Notes: generated by a model from the letters alone, not told the origin. Counted from the first letter of the stretch, positions 8,274 to 16,722 are shown. The stretch is DNA of 33,971 bases from CAIKOD01 sp035505975 (GCA_035505975.1 DATJQJ010000040.1:1-33971); one strand, 5' to 3'. A program made the numbers and translations.

Positions 8274-8594
8274 ATGTGCACGAAATGCGGCCTGACCAGC
8301 GGACTTTCCGGCCCATGTACAGGTACGCACGAAATTACAGACTATGCCGGTAAATTCATGTGCAGGAGATGCGGCCTGACCGGGGGATTTAATTCGTCGC
8401 CGTGTGTGGGCCGTCACGACATCGCCATGATCACCGGGAAGATCACCTGCAGGAAATGCGGGAGAACGGGCCTGCCGACGGTATTCTCTACCAGCACCTG
8501 CAACCAGAACCACAATATAGCCGTAGTGAACGGGGTTCCTGTCTGCAGAAGATGCGGGGCAACAAAAAACTGGCAGTCATTACGCTGCAGGTAG
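8274..8594 (+). CDS. Small protein of repeated CxxCG zinc-knuckle units
   Basis: 106 residues from the ATG at 8274, which follows a GGAAAGG-like ribosome binding site; a GTG at 8238 would add 12 residues. The protein is built from three and a half repeats of about 28-32 residues. Each begins with C-x-x-C-G (CTKCG, CRRCG, CRKCG, CRRCG) and the first three continue to C-x-x-x-H (CTGTH, CVGRH, CNQNH) followed by E/D/N-I. Each full unit therefore offers three Cys and one His, enough for one zinc ion. The fourth unit stops after CRRCG and one more Cys. I do not recognise a named family. A zinc-binding role in protein or nucleic-acid contacts is inferred. It lies on the opposite strand from the aldehyde dehydrogenase gene and is followed by a T-run. 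Confidence 0.75.
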   Translation: MCTKCGLTSGLSGPCTGTHEITDYAGKFMCRRCGLTGGFNSSPCVGRHDIAMITGKITCRKCGRTGLPTVFSTSTCNQNHNIAVVNGVPVCRRCGATKNWQSLRCR

Positions 8595-8609
8595 GAAGTC
8601 TGCCAGGCC

Positions 8610-8615
8610 TTTTTT
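8610..8615 (+). terminator. Oligo-T terminator after the zinc-knuckle gene
   Basis: A run of six T followed by ATT lies 16 bases after the stop codon, as expected for archaeal intrinsic termination. Confidence 0.5.
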
Positions 8616-8891
8616 ATTCCGGGGACTGATATAGATGGTTTCCGGTCCCGGAAAAAATGTTTTTCATGGACTTTGGTGAACTCCCATAACCCGGAGCTCC
8701 GAGGGCTCCGCCCTGCCGCGGCAGCGTCCCCGGTTGCGATATGACGGTATGGAAGCTCGATTAATTCCTGATTTTCAGATCTATCCTGTCCACTGGCTGT
8801 CCTGTCGGGGAGGGTAGGGAAGGGTGAAACCCTCACTGTCAAAATGACGCTTTAAGGAAAGATCAAGAAATTTAACAGGACATTGCAATGT
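8616..8891. other. Intergenic stretch with GC-rich palindromes
   Basis: No gene is supported here. The GC-rich part contains short perfect palindromes (CGGAGCTCCG at 8692-8701 and CTGCCGCGGCAG at 8713-8724). The segment separates the convergent zinc-knuckle and PfkB genes and may form transcript-end structures. Confidence 0.35.
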
Positions 8892-9782
8892 TTAAGTTAT
8901 TTCCGGGAAATCTCCGAATGTTGCCTTGTACCGCTCCTTCATCAGGCCCCATGTGGGGAGATTTGTCTGGCATCCGGTTTTTTCCACGACAAACGATGCG
9001 GTAACCGTTCCAACCCGGCAGGCGGTCAGGGGATCGTAACCACGGGTGAATGCAGTCAGGAATCCGGCACGATAGGAATCCCCGGCACCGGTAGGGTCTG
9101 CCATCGAAACCGGCACAACAGGAACAGGTTTTTCGGCGCGACCTTCACGGTAGAGGGTGCTCCCGCCCCGGCCCATCGTGACGATCGCAAGCGGCACCGT
9201 TGTCACGATATTTTTCTCGGTCCTTGAAAGGATCTTCTCCATCCCCTGGATTTCATGATGGTTTGCGAAAAGGATGTCGATATGATCGAGAATTGTTTCA
9301 AGCTGTTCTTTTGTATACCGGTGCAGGTCCTGGCCCGGGTCGAAGGAGGAAAATTCGCTTCTCTCCGCAACTTTCGTGTTGAACTCCGGGTCAGCAGTAG
9401 CCATATGAACGAAGGGAAGAGCCGGTGCCTCCTCCCTTGAAAATGCAACAGATGCCCCCCATTCAAAGAAGGTAATCTGATCGCCTTTCTCGTCGGTGAA
9501 CATGAATGCCGTGGCTGTATTTGCATCTGGGACCAGGAATAACTGCCTGGTGATTCCTATCCTGTCCATCCATTTCTCATAATCGCTGCCAGGAAAATCG
9601 CCGCCGACGGCACTCAAAAGCGTGCACTCTTCTCCGAGCACCGCGATGCCGGCGGCAATATTCGCCGCCCCGCCCCCGAAATATACCTTCCTGTCAGTGA
9701 TATTGATCGAGCCGTTTACCGGAGGAAACATGGGGACCCGGGATATATGATCGATAGCCGTGTGACCGACGACCGTGATCAT
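8892..9782 (-). CDS. PfkB-family carbohydrate/nucleoside kinase
   Basis: 296 residues of the ribokinase (PfkB) fold. It has the N-terminal GHTAIDHI, the GGGAANIAAGIAVLG motif of the substrate site, a NHHEIQGM stretch, and the C-terminal signature DPTGAGDSYRAGF with the catalytic Asp and the anion hole. It should phosphorylate a sugar or nucleoside with ATP in the cytoplasm. Archaeal relatives include nucleoside kinases such as MJ0406, but the substrate cannot be read from the sequence. The start ATG overlaps the stop of the DUF555 gene (ATGA), so it is translationally coupled to it at the end of a long minus-strand run. Confidence 0.85.
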   Translation of the reverse strand: MITVVGHTAIDHISRVPMFPPVNGSINITDRKVYFGGGAANIAAGIAVLGEECTLLSAVGGDFPGSDYEKWMDRIGITRQLFLVPDANTATAFMFTDEKGDQITFFEWGASVAFSREEAPALPFVHMATADPEFNTKVAERSEFSSFDPGQDLHRYTKEQLETILDHIDILFANHHEIQGMEKILSRTEKNIVTTVPLAIVTMGRGGSTLYREGRAEKPVPVVPVSMADPTGAGDSYRAGFLTAFTRGYDPLTACRVGTVTASFVVEKTGCQTNLPTWGLMKERYKATFGDFPEIT

Positions 9783-10117
9783 AATTCCTGCACGTCCTTC
9801 ACCGTGAGGGGGACGTCGCGAAGAGCCTTGCCGATGACCGATCTGGCTATCCTCGACGCATGTTCAGGTGTTTCAGCCCGGAAAACCTTCATCTCGAGGG
9901 ACAGTCCGACGAGTGCCGTATCAGCGACCACAATCGCGCTGTTCAGCTCTCCTTCGCAAAAGGGGCATTCGAGGATACCTGCTTCCACCTCAACATATTT
10001 GGCCTGCGGGTTTAAGCGCTTCCCTGCCTCGGAGATCGCGATGCCGATTGCATCGTCGAGAGACTTCACGTCTTTGATGATCCACGCGGACTCAAGGGTC
10101 ACGAGATAATCGGGCAA
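9779..10117 (-). CDS. UPF0212 / DUF555 family protein
   Basis: 112 residues matching the UPF0212 (DUF555) family, a small protein conserved in methanogens and relatives and of unknown function. The characteristic N-terminus MPDYLVTLESAW and a CPFC cysteine pair (ILECPFCEGEL) are present; the pair could bind a metal. The start is a TTG at 10115-10117, supported by an AGGAG site about 10 bases upstream and by the family N-terminus. It lies 43 bases downstream of the nitroreductase and overlaps pfkB by four bases. Confidence 0.85.
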   Translation of the reverse strand: MPDYLVTLESAWIIKDVKSLDDAIGIAISEAGKRLNPQAKYVEVEAGILECPFCEGELNSAIVVADTALVGLSLEMKVFRAETPEHASRIARSVIGKALRDVPLTVKDVQEL

Positions 10118-10160
10118 ATTCTTTCAACTCCTATGTTCTTTTTTCGAAATTTCCCTGTTT

Positions 10161-10688
10161 TCACCAAGTGTCCATGTGCACGTGTTCGCCGACAGCCATG
10201 CGACCGGTCAGACCGGTCTTGGACCTCCCCGTCCCGGCAGTCAATATGGCAACGGGCCTGATATGTGACGGAAGAGCTAAAATGTCCCGCACTTCGTCTT
10301 CGTCGAAGGCCCCGACCCAGCATGACGAGAGCCGCAACGAATGGATTGCGAGCATCATGTACGTGCAGGCGATCGTGGCATCCTGTACTGCGTACAGGAT
10401 TCCCCTGTCCCCGTACCGGGACATGGAACGGACATAGTTGGCACAGACGACAAACAGGACCGGTGCATCCCTTACGTGGTTCTGGTCGAACGCAGCTCCT
10501 GCGAGGACTTCCTTCTGTTCGGCATCCCTGACCACGACGACATCCCAGGCTTCGAGGTTCCCGGCACTCGGTGCGGTATTAGCACAATCCAGGATAAAGA
10601 CTATAGCGTCGTCCCCCATCTCATCGCCGGAATAGTCCCTGACCGAAGTACGGGTCGTCAGGAAGTCCTGGAATTCAGAGGAGTCCAT
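10161..10688 (-). CDS. Nitroreductase-family flavoprotein
   Basis: 175 residues from the ATG at 10686-10688. An upstream TTG at 10721 would give a longer form, but it lies inside the preceding gene and lacks support. The family N-terminus FLTTRTSVRDYSG carries the Arg-Ser-x-Arg FMN phosphate contact. Other motifs are APSAGNLEAWDVVVV and the C-terminal LSSCWVGAFDEDEVRDIL with a P-x-x-I/V-x-P-like HIRPVAILTAG. These enzymes bind FMN and use NAD(P)H or other donors; the physiological substrate is unknown. The gene overlaps the upstream unknown gene by 14 bases, so the two are probably co-expressed. Confidence 0.85.
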   Translation of the reverse strand: MDSSEFQDFLTTRTSVRDYSGDEMGDDAIVFILDCANTAPSAGNLEAWDVVVVRDAEQKEVLAGAAFDQNHVRDAPVLFVVCANYVRSMSRYGDRGILYAVQDATIACTYMMLAIHSLRLSSCWVGAFDEDEVRDILALPSHIRPVAILTAGTGRSKTGLTGRMAVGEHVHMDTW

Positions 10689-11031
10689 GCTCGTTGAGTA
10701 CCTGCCAGGATTCCTGTGCAACGGTCGTCGATGCCGATACCGCCCCGCTCAGGCGGAGTGCAGCCGTGTCGAAATCATCGCTCTCTGTGAGGCTGATCGC
10801 TTCGGAAAGCAGGTCTGCAGCCTTGCGGAATTCCGACCGCTCCGTAGATTTCCATGCGAATTCAAGTTCTGACCGTACGGCCTCGAGAACAAGGACCAGC
10901 ATCCTGCGACCACCGGCCTGCTCTGTTTTCTGGAAACCTCCGAGGGCCACGACCAGTTGCGAGCAGACGATCAGTTCGCTTTTTGCCCGCTCTGCAAACT
11001 GGTAACTTACAACAGCAGATTTAGGATCCAT
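10675..11031 (-). CDS. Small helical protein of unknown function
   Basis: 118 residues from the ATG at 11029-11031 (MDPKSAVVSY); a longer frame starting at 11091 is possible. A G-rich stretch about 13 bases upstream is a distant ribosome binding site candidate. The sequence is rich in Ala, Glu, Ser and Leu and looks all-helical, with heptad-like segments (AERAKSELIVCSQLVVALGG; RKAADLLSEAISL; AALRLSGAVSAST). I do not recognise a family. It overlaps the nitroreductase gene, which suggests a functional link, perhaps as partner or regulator, but nothing more can be said. Confidence 0.65.
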   Translation of the reverse strand: MDPKSAVVSYQFAERAKSELIVCSQLVVALGGFQKTEQAGGRRMLVLVLEAVRSELEFAWKSTERSEFRKAADLLSEAISLTESDDFDTAALRLSGAVSASTTVAQESWQVLNEHGLL

Positions 11032-11072
11032 ATTCAATAGAATTCCCCCTGATACAAGATAGTTTTGGACTG

Positions 11073-11078
11073 AAAAAA
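11073..11078 (-). terminator. Oligo-T terminator after the DUF5350-like gene
   Basis: Six A on the plus strand read as T6 on the minus strand, about 55 bases after the stop of the 11134-11439 gene. A perfect palindrome GGGTTAACCC (11092-11101) and two copies of GGCCTCAT lie just before it. Confidence 0.4.
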
Positions 11079-11133
11079 TGACAGGCCTCATGGGTTAACC
11101 CAATCGGCCTCATCGATATCGGAATATTACCAA

Positions 11134-11439
11134 TTAACGGGCTGACTTCTGTTTCGCACCCATGACGGAAACTTTCGCCCGGCGCATCGCTCTCCGGACG
11201 ATCGAGTCCTGAGGGTGAGCCATGTCCCTCCCCCTTCCACCGCCGCGTCCGCGTCCACCCCGGCCTCCCGGCCGGCCCTGGTCCCCGGAAAGCTGCTCGA
11301 GCTTCTTGACGGTGGCTCCTGCCCTGAACCGCTGGTTCGGCCCGGCTCTCTTCAATTCTCCTTCCGATTTCGGTACAAGCCTTATCTGGCCTTTTACACC
11401 TTTTACCTGTACCCATTGGGTGATCCCTGTTTTGCCCAT
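11134..11439 (-). CDS. Basic RG-rich DUF5350-like protein
   Basis: 101 residues, strongly basic. The N-terminal part (MGKTGITQWVQVKGVKGQIRLVPKS) looks like a small beta domain. Residues about 56-71 are an RGG-box-like tract (GRPGGRGGRGRGGGRGR), and the C-terminus is a basic helix (DSIVRRAMRRAKVSVMGAKQ). I believe this corresponds to the DUF5350 family of Methanomicrobia, from memory only. The composition suggests RNA or ribosome binding. A GGAG ribosome binding site lies 8 bases before the ATG. The gene follows gatE by 95 bases, with an oligo-T run between, so it probably has its own promoter. Confidence 0.7.
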   Translation of the reverse strand: MGKTGITQWVQVKGVKGQIRLVPKSEGELKRAGPNQRFRAGATVKKLEQLSGDQGRPGGRGGRGRGGGRGRDMAHPQDSIVRRAMRRAKVSVMGAKQKSAR

Positions 11440-11527
11440 TTGAAAAACTCCTTACCTTATTTCTTTAGGATTCTTCTTAAAGTTTCGCCCGTTCCCGGCC
11501 ACTCCACACTTATCGTGATATTTTCAG

Positions 11528-11533
11528 AAAAAA
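11528..11533 (-). terminator. Oligo-T terminator after gatE
   Basis: Six A on the plus strand give T6 on the minus strand one base after the gatE stop codon. It would end the argH-gatD-gatE transcript. Confidence 0.5.
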
Positions 11534-11534
11534 T

Positions 11535-13370
11535 TCATGAAGAAAGGACCCGGGTAATTTCCCTCTTCAAGAGTTCGCTGACAACTTTGCCGTCTGCCGA
11601 ACCCCGCACCGTTTCCATAACGACTCCCATAAGCGGCCCGACCGACCCCATACCGCGTTCCCGGACAAAACCTGCCCGGTCGTCCACTATCCTTGCAATG
11701 AGGCCCTGCAACTCGTCATTGCCGATCTGCGGAGCGCATTGTTCAAGGGCTTCGTTTACAGAGATGCCGGAAGCGACAGTCCTCAGGAGGTCGGGAACAG
11801 CCTCCTTCGCTGCTTTACCGGATTCTACGGACTTAAGCACGCCGATCACCTGGTCGTCCGTTACCCCGGTCAGGTCCACGCCGTCCCTGGCGAGTTCTTT
11901 CCACGTGGCGAGGACGGTCCTTGCGGCAAGGCCGGGGTTGATCTTTTCGGCAACAGCCCGCTCGAACAAGGGGAGCCGCTCGGAAAACGCAAGTTGCCGG
12001 GCCAGGCCTTCGTCGAGGCCGAGTTCCCTGGTAAACCGCCCTGCCCTTTCCGTGAGGAGTTCGGGCAGCGGGATCCTGTCCCAGCGGGATTTCTCGACAA
12101 GAACGGGCAGCACATCCGTTTCCGGGTACATCCTGGCTGCACCGGGAAGCGGCCTCATGTAGGCCGTGCTCCCGCCTTCGAGCATCTTTCTCGTCTCTTC
12201 GGGAACCCCGGAAAGTGCCAGCAAGGCCCTCCTTATCACCTGGTTGGCGGCACATACCGCCTGTGCCGGTGATCCGGCCACGAGGACGATGCAGTCATGT
12301 TCCGACGCACCGAGGGTAGAACGGAGCTTTTCGGTCTCTTCACCGGTTATACCGTAAGCAGGAAGTTCGTCGGTATGGAATATGCCTCCGACTCCGCATT
12401 TCTTTGCATAATCCGACATTTCGGTCCCGAGCCGCCGCCCAGGTTGTATTTCGCGCCCTGCGAGACCGCCATACCCTTTGAGCCGGATGGCAATAATTTG
12501 TTTCGCCTTTTTCAGGATCGCGGACTTGGTATCGCGGAACAGTAATGTTACGTCGTGGTGCTCCCGGTCGACGACGGCACTTCGTGAATGAAGCTCGGTC
12601 CTGATCCCGATCAGGTTCTGCTGGCGAAGGACTTCACGTTTCACCACTTCGGGTATGAGGTCGAGTTCCTGGACACCTTTGATCTCGACGCGTGCTCCGT
12701 CCCGTATCGAGACATTGATGTCCTGCCTGATCGTCCCGAGTCCGCGTTTGACCTTTCCTGTCGAGCGGAGGACCATGCCAAGGTACCACGCGGTTTCCCT
12801 GACCTCTTCAGGAGAGTGCATGCAGGGTGACGTTGTGATCTCCACAAGCGGGATCCCGAGCCTGTCAAGGGAGAAGGTATCACCTTTCACCCGCTGGGCA
12901 GCTTCTTCTTCAAGGCAGAGCGTTTCGATACGGCCGCCGTTCGGGAGTTTTCCATTGAGCGCGATGAGGGCTGTCCTCTGGAACCCGCTGGTATTCGAAC
13001 CGTCAATGACGAGCTTTCGCATCGTGTTGATCTGTTCTACCGGCGTCATGCAAAACATCTTTGCGATGGTAAGGCCTAGCCCGAGCGCTTCATGGTTGAG
13101 CGGAGCCGGGGGTTCCTCGTCATTCTCGACGAGACATGTGGTATCGTATGTATAATAGGTGAATTTTCTCTCGCTCTTCATCTCTTCCTTTGCCGCATCG
13201 TCGATCTCGCCGAGTTCGCTCTCTGTCGCTCTGAGATAACGGTGGAACTCACCACTGTGCTCCTCGGTCTTCCGAAGCAGGGTCGGGCACCGGCAAAACA
13301 GCTTCTCGTCAGTATCGAGTTGCTGATGGATTTCGATCCCGGCCAGAAGCCCGCATTGTTCATAATCCAT
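11535..13370 (-). CDS. gatE: Glutamyl-tRNA(Gln) amidotransferase subunit E
   Basis: 611 residues, the normal length. With GatD it converts Glu-tRNA(Gln) to Gln-tRNA(Gln), which archaea without a cognate glutaminyl-tRNA synthetase need. The N-terminal GatB/GatE catalytic domain begins CGLLAGIEIHQQLDT and contains the Cys pair FCRCP. An AspRS-like insertion follows in the middle, and a YqeY-like tRNA-binding tail ends the protein (GVTDDQVIGVL to the C-terminus). The start ATG overlaps the end of gatD by 11 bases and is preceded by GGGAGGT, so gatD and gatE are coupled. The subunits are specific to archaea. Confidence 0.95.
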   Translation of the reverse strand: MDYEQCGLLAGIEIHQQLDTDEKLFCRCPTLLRKTEEHSGEFHRYLRATESELGEIDDAAKEEMKSERKFTYYTYDTTCLVENDEEPPAPLNHEALGLGLTIAKMFCMTPVEQINTMRKLVIDGSNTSGFQRTALIALNGKLPNGGRIETLCLEEEAAQRVKGDTFSLDRLGIPLVEITTSPCMHSPEEVRETAWYLGMVLRSTGKVKRGLGTIRQDINVSIRDGARVEIKGVQELDLIPEVVKREVLRQQNLIGIRTELHSRSAVVDREHHDVTLLFRDTKSAILKKAKQIIAIRLKGYGGLAGREIQPGRRLGTEMSDYAKKCGVGGIFHTDELPAYGITGEETEKLRSTLGASEHDCIVLVAGSPAQAVCAANQVIRRALLALSGVPEETRKMLEGGSTAYMRPLPGAARMYPETDVLPVLVEKSRWDRIPLPELLTERAGRFTRELGLDEGLARQLAFSERLPLFERAVAEKINPGLAARTVLATWKELARDGVDLTGVTDDQVIGVLKSVESGKAAKEAVPDLLRTVASGISVNEALEQCAPQIGNDELQGLIARIVDDRAGFVRERGMGSVGPLMGVVMETVRGSADGKVVSELLKREITRVLSS

Positions 13371-14598
13371 GGAAAGACCTCCCGTTGTATTCCCCCTTCA
13401 GGTCCGAAGCGAGCAACCTTCTCCGCGCCTCCCGGTCTTTTTCATTCCCGAGCACCCACATCATTTTTACGAGAGCCGCTTCCGGCAGGGTGTCCTCTCC
13501 TTCGATGACTCCGATATCGATCAGGTCGCGTCCCGTGTCATAGACCCGGTCGCACACGCGCCCGTGCAGGCACTGTGACGTCATCATCACCTCGGTTCCG
13601 TTGTCGATGAGCCGCCCTAGTACAGGGATCCATTCTGTGCTGACATGCCCGAGTCCCGTACCTGCCAGCACCAGGCCGTCGACTTCACCTGGCCCGGGAA
13701 GCATACCGGGTGTCATGCCCGGGTAGAAATATATCAGACGGCAGTTCTCTTCGAGGGCAGGCCTGATCCGCGGATTGCAGGTCGTCCTTGTTTTTGCATC
13801 GTCTGACAACTGCACTTCAAGGGAGGGGTATTCGACGTAGCCAAGGGGATTTGATCCGACGCTCCGGAACGCGTCACGCCGGGAGGTATGCATTTTCCTT
13901 ACCCGGGTTGCCCTGTGAATCGCACACCGATCGTCGCTGGTAGAGGCATGCATGACGACGGCGACCTCTCCGAGATTGCTTACCGCTGCCGCCGCACTGC
14001 AGAGCGCATTCATGGTGTTGTCGCTGCTCGGGCGGTCTGCCGACCGCTGTGACCCCACGAAGATTACCGGGACGGGTGTGTCGAGCATGAAACTTATCGC
14101 GGCAGCACTGTAAGCCATCGTATCGGTCCCGTGAGTCACGATAACCCCGGTCGCCCCGTCCCTGATCTCCTCATAAACCGCGTTTGCCAGTTCCTGCCAG
14201 ATGACCGGCGTCATGTTCTCGGAAAGTATCGTGTAAAGCTGCCGCGTCCGGTATTGCGCAATGGCAGAGAGCCCGGGAATTGCCCTGAGGATGTCGTCGG
14301 CATCGAACTGGCTGGTGACAGCACCGGTGCGGTAATCGATACGGCTTGCTATGGTCCCACCAGTCGATATAATAGAAAGGACGGGAAGATTCGGGTCCTG
14401 GACAGCGGACCCTGCGGCCCTTTCGACAGGTACAGGACGATCGATTCTGCGGCAGCACTCCCTGCCTATCCCTATATTATAGCCGCTGTCGAGTTTTACA
14501 ACGGTTTTTCCGTCACGCACGGTGATGAAGGTCCCCCGAAGCGTCACTCCCCCGAAATCGCATTCCAGCAGATCCCCGGTCTCCAGGGGCTCCATCAT
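13360..14598 (-). CDS. gatD: Glutamyl-tRNA(Gln) amidotransferase subunit D
   Basis: 412 residues. GatD is the asparaginase-like subunit that releases ammonia from an amide donor for GatE. An N-terminal beta domain (about residues 1-70) is followed by the asparaginase I-like domain, with the catalytic Thr motif IISTGGTIASR and the second motif VIVTHGTDTMAYSA (Thr-Asp pair), then GSQRSADRPSSD. A GGGGAGG site lies 8 bases before the first of two tandem ATGs. The start overlaps the argH stop (ATGA). The length is close to that of characterised archaeal GatD. Confidence 0.95.
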   Translation of the reverse strand: MMEPLETGDLLECDFGGVTLRGTFITVRDGKTVVKLDSGYNIGIGRECCRRIDRPVPVERAAGSAVQDPNLPVLSIISTGGTIASRIDYRTGAVTSQFDADDILRAIPGLSAIAQYRTRQLYTILSENMTPVIWQELANAVYEEIRDGATGVIVTHGTDTMAYSAAAISFMLDTPVPVIFVGSQRSADRPSSDNTMNALCSAAAAVSNLGEVAVVMHASTSDDRCAIHRATRVRKMHTSRRDAFRSVGSNPLGYVEYPSLEVQLSDDAKTRTTCNPRIRPALEENCRLIYFYPGMTPGMLPGPGEVDGLVLAGTGLGHVSTEWIPVLGRLIDNGTEVMMTSQCLHGRVCDRVYDTGRDLIDIGVIEGEDTLPEAALVKMMWVLGNEKDREARRRLLASDLKGEYNGRSFHGL

Positions 14599-16073
14599 GT
14601 CACAAGCCTCCCCGCGTCACCGATCAGGCGCCCAATCGCCCGCGATACCGACAACTTCCGCGATTCGAGGAGATCGTTCTCCCTCAGGAGTTGTTCCCGC
14701 GAATAACTCACTGCACGGGAAGTTGCGCTGGGCGCAGGCCCCCCAGGGATGTTCCTGGCCGCGACGCTGCCGGTAACCGAGAGGGCCGCCGTCAACTGTT
14801 CCTCGGTAAACCCTCTTCCCGTGAGCGTTGTATGCAAAAATTCTTCGGATGCACGGTCGAGGCTTTCAAGGGTAATTGCCCCGGTACTCACGGCACGTGC
14901 GACGATGCTGTGGGCTTTCCGGAATGGCAGGTCATAGGCCCTGACAAGGAAATCGGCGAGATCGGTTGCGGTGGAAAAACCCTCTCCTGCTTTCTCCTTC
15001 ATCAGTTCACGGTTAAACGAAGCCGTCGCGAGCATGGCAGACAATAATCTGATACTTGCCGAAATATCTCGTACCGTCCTCCAGAGGTGAGGGTTCAGCT
15101 CCTGCAGGTCGCGGTTGTAGCTCATCGGAAGCCCTTTCACAATCATGGAAGCGGCAGTGAACGCTCCCATTACCGACCCCGACTTTCCCCTCATGATCTC
15201 GGCAGTGTCGGGGTTCTTTTTCTGGGGCATGATGGAGCTCGTCGAACAGAACGGCTCGCCGAGCACGACAAATCCGAAGAATGGTGAACTCCATACGACC
15301 AGCTCCTCGCACAACCGGGAAATCGTGGTCATGAGGAGGGAATAATCTGCGAGCACCTCGAGCACCTGGTCGCGGGACGCCACCGCATCCATAGTATTTT
15401 GGACAATCCCATCGAAGCCGAGCACTGATGCAGTATATTCCCTGTCGACGGGGTACCCGGTCGATGCGAATGCTGCAGAGCCGAGCGGACTCTTATTTAT
15501 CCTGGTATAGACGCTGGAGAAGCGTTCGAAATCGCGGGAAAATGCCTGTTCGTACGCGATAAGATAATGGGCGAGCGTGGTCGGCTGAGCCGGCTGGAAA
15601 TGGGTAAAACCCGGCATCACCGTTTCCAGATGCTGCTCCGCGAGGTCAAGGAGGACTGCCCTCAGTCCATTGACCTGACTCATCTGGCCAAGAAGCTCGT
15701 TACGCAACCGAATCCGGATGCATGCGGCAACCTCGTCGTTCCTCGACCTTCCCATATGGAGCCGGCCACCCGAATCCTCACCTGCCGTCGAGATCAATAG
15801 CGACTCGATTCCTGCATGGATGTCTTCAAACCGGTCATCGAAAGCTGCATCGGGTATACCCTTGTTTTGCAGGACCAGCAGTGCTTTCATCAGGGCCTTT
15901 GCGTGTTCAGGTGCGATAATTTTCTGCCGGTACAGCATGAGGAGGTGTGCAATGTCGACAAGGATGTCCTCCTTTGCAATGCATTTATCAGCCTCCATCG
16001 ATGAAAGAAATGATTTCAGATCTTCCGATCTCTCACCAGATAACCTACCGCGTCGTATGACATCTTCATGCAT
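14595..16073 (-). CDS. argH: Argininosuccinate lyase
   Basis: 492 residues from the ATG at 16071-16073 (MHEDVIRRGRLSG). The enzyme cleaves argininosuccinate to arginine and fumarate, the last step of arginine synthesis. Motifs of the fumarase/aspartase superfamily are present: GGRLHMGRSRNDEVA, the TxxxHxQ-type FTHFQPAQPTT, and the signature STSSIMPQKKNPD with the catalytic Ser loop. A frame reaching 16124 would overlap the regulator gene and begin with an atypical hydrophobic stretch, so the shorter start is preferred. The product fumarate is a substrate of the fumarate reductase encoded at 3946-6479, although the two are not one operon. The gene is coupled to gatD by a four-base overlap. Confidence 0.95.
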   Translation of the reverse strand: MHEDVIRRGRLSGERSEDLKSFLSSMEADKCIAKEDILVDIAHLLMLYRQKIIAPEHAKALMKALLVLQNKGIPDAAFDDRFEDIHAGIESLLISTAGEDSGGRLHMGRSRNDEVAACIRIRLRNELLGQMSQVNGLRAVLLDLAEQHLETVMPGFTHFQPAQPTTLAHYLIAYEQAFSRDFERFSSVYTRINKSPLGSAAFASTGYPVDREYTASVLGFDGIVQNTMDAVASRDQVLEVLADYSLLMTTISRLCEELVVWSSPFFGFVVLGEPFCSTSSIMPQKKNPDTAEIMRGKSGSVMGAFTAASMIVKGLPMSYNRDLQELNPHLWRTVRDISASIRLLSAMLATASFNRELMKEKAGEGFSTATDLADFLVRAYDLPFRKAHSIVARAVSTGAITLESLDRASEEFLHTTLTGRGFTEEQLTAALSVTGSVAARNIPGGPAPSATSRAVSYSREQLLRENDLLESRKLSVSRAIGRLIGDAGRLVT

Positions 16074-16114
16074 CAGGCATTCCAACTCATAAAAGAATGG
16101 GCATCTGAATGAGA

Positions 16115-16648
16115 TTAAAGCCACGCCTTTCTGGAAGCCAGCTCGATCGCTCTCTGAACTGAGTCTCTCGGGATAATCGTTGCAACCGGTATGTGGACGA
16201 GCTGCTCGATGACGCTGCTGACGATCGGTGCACAGACAATTGCGACCGCCCCTTCCCGTTCAGCCCGTACCGCCGCGATAATTGCATCTTCCATTGTGTG
16301 TACCGGATATTCGCGTATATTGATGCGGTGGCCCTCGACCTCGGTTGTCCTCTCGACGACGACATCCAGCACCGGGCGTGCGGCGATCAGCCCGATGAAT
16401 TCTTCTTCATTATGCCGGTAGTACCTTCGGAGTGCGCGTACGATGGCACGCAATGTCGAAAGGTTCGGCGAACGCCTGCTGTGGAGGATTTTGTAAAGGG
16501 AGCTCTGGGCGATGCCGCTTTCCTGCGACAGTTCCCGTATCGTAATCCTCAAATCCTTTTTAAGGATATCGTTAAGGACTGCGATAAACTCCTCGTCAGA
16601 TAGGAGGGCTGCCCGCATCAGCCGGTCGATTGGGTCGGTCTGTACCAT
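16115..16648 (-). CDS. HTH transcriptional regulator with PrpR_N-like ligand domain
   Basis: 177 residues from the ATG at 16646-16648; a TATA box about 29 bases upstream implies a nearly leaderless transcript. The N-terminal half has an Xre-type helix-turn-helix (ITIRELSQESGIAQSSLYKIL, then SPNLSTLRAIVRALRR). The C-terminal half (about 95-177) resembles the sensor domain of PrpR-type regulators: GAVAIVCAPIVSSVIEQL, then IPVATIIP. Such a domain could bind a small effector. It is transcribed divergently from the ABC importer and lies 41 bases upstream of argH on the same strand, so it may control either or both. The effector and targets are unknown. Confidence 0.75.
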   Translation of the reverse strand: MVQTDPIDRLMRAALLSDEEFIAVLNDILKKDLRITIRELSQESGIAQSSLYKILHSRRSPNLSTLRAIVRALRRYYRHNEEEFIGLIAARPVLDVVVERTTEVEGHRINIREYPVHTMEDAIIAAVRAEREGAVAIVCAPIVSSVIEQLVHIPVATIIPRDSVQRAIELASRKAWL

Positions 16649-16670
16649 TTCAAAGATACAATAAGGACAA

Positions 16671-16683
16671 TTAATTATAAAAA
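16671..16683 (-). promoter_or_regulatory. TATA box of the HTH regulator (and possibly argH-gatDE)
   Basis: On the minus strand this reads TTTTTATAATTAA, centred about 29 bases before the regulator start codon, the distance expected for a leaderless or very short-leader archaeal transcript. Confidence 0.65.
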
Positions 16684-16722
16684 TGTGCCTTCTGTCACAT
16701 AAATATTCTGCAAAATCCCGCA

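Noticed and set aside
8112..8842. Minus-strand frames opposite the zinc-knuckle gene
   Set aside because: They lack motifs and ribosome binding sites, while the plus-strand frame has ordered Cys/His repeats.
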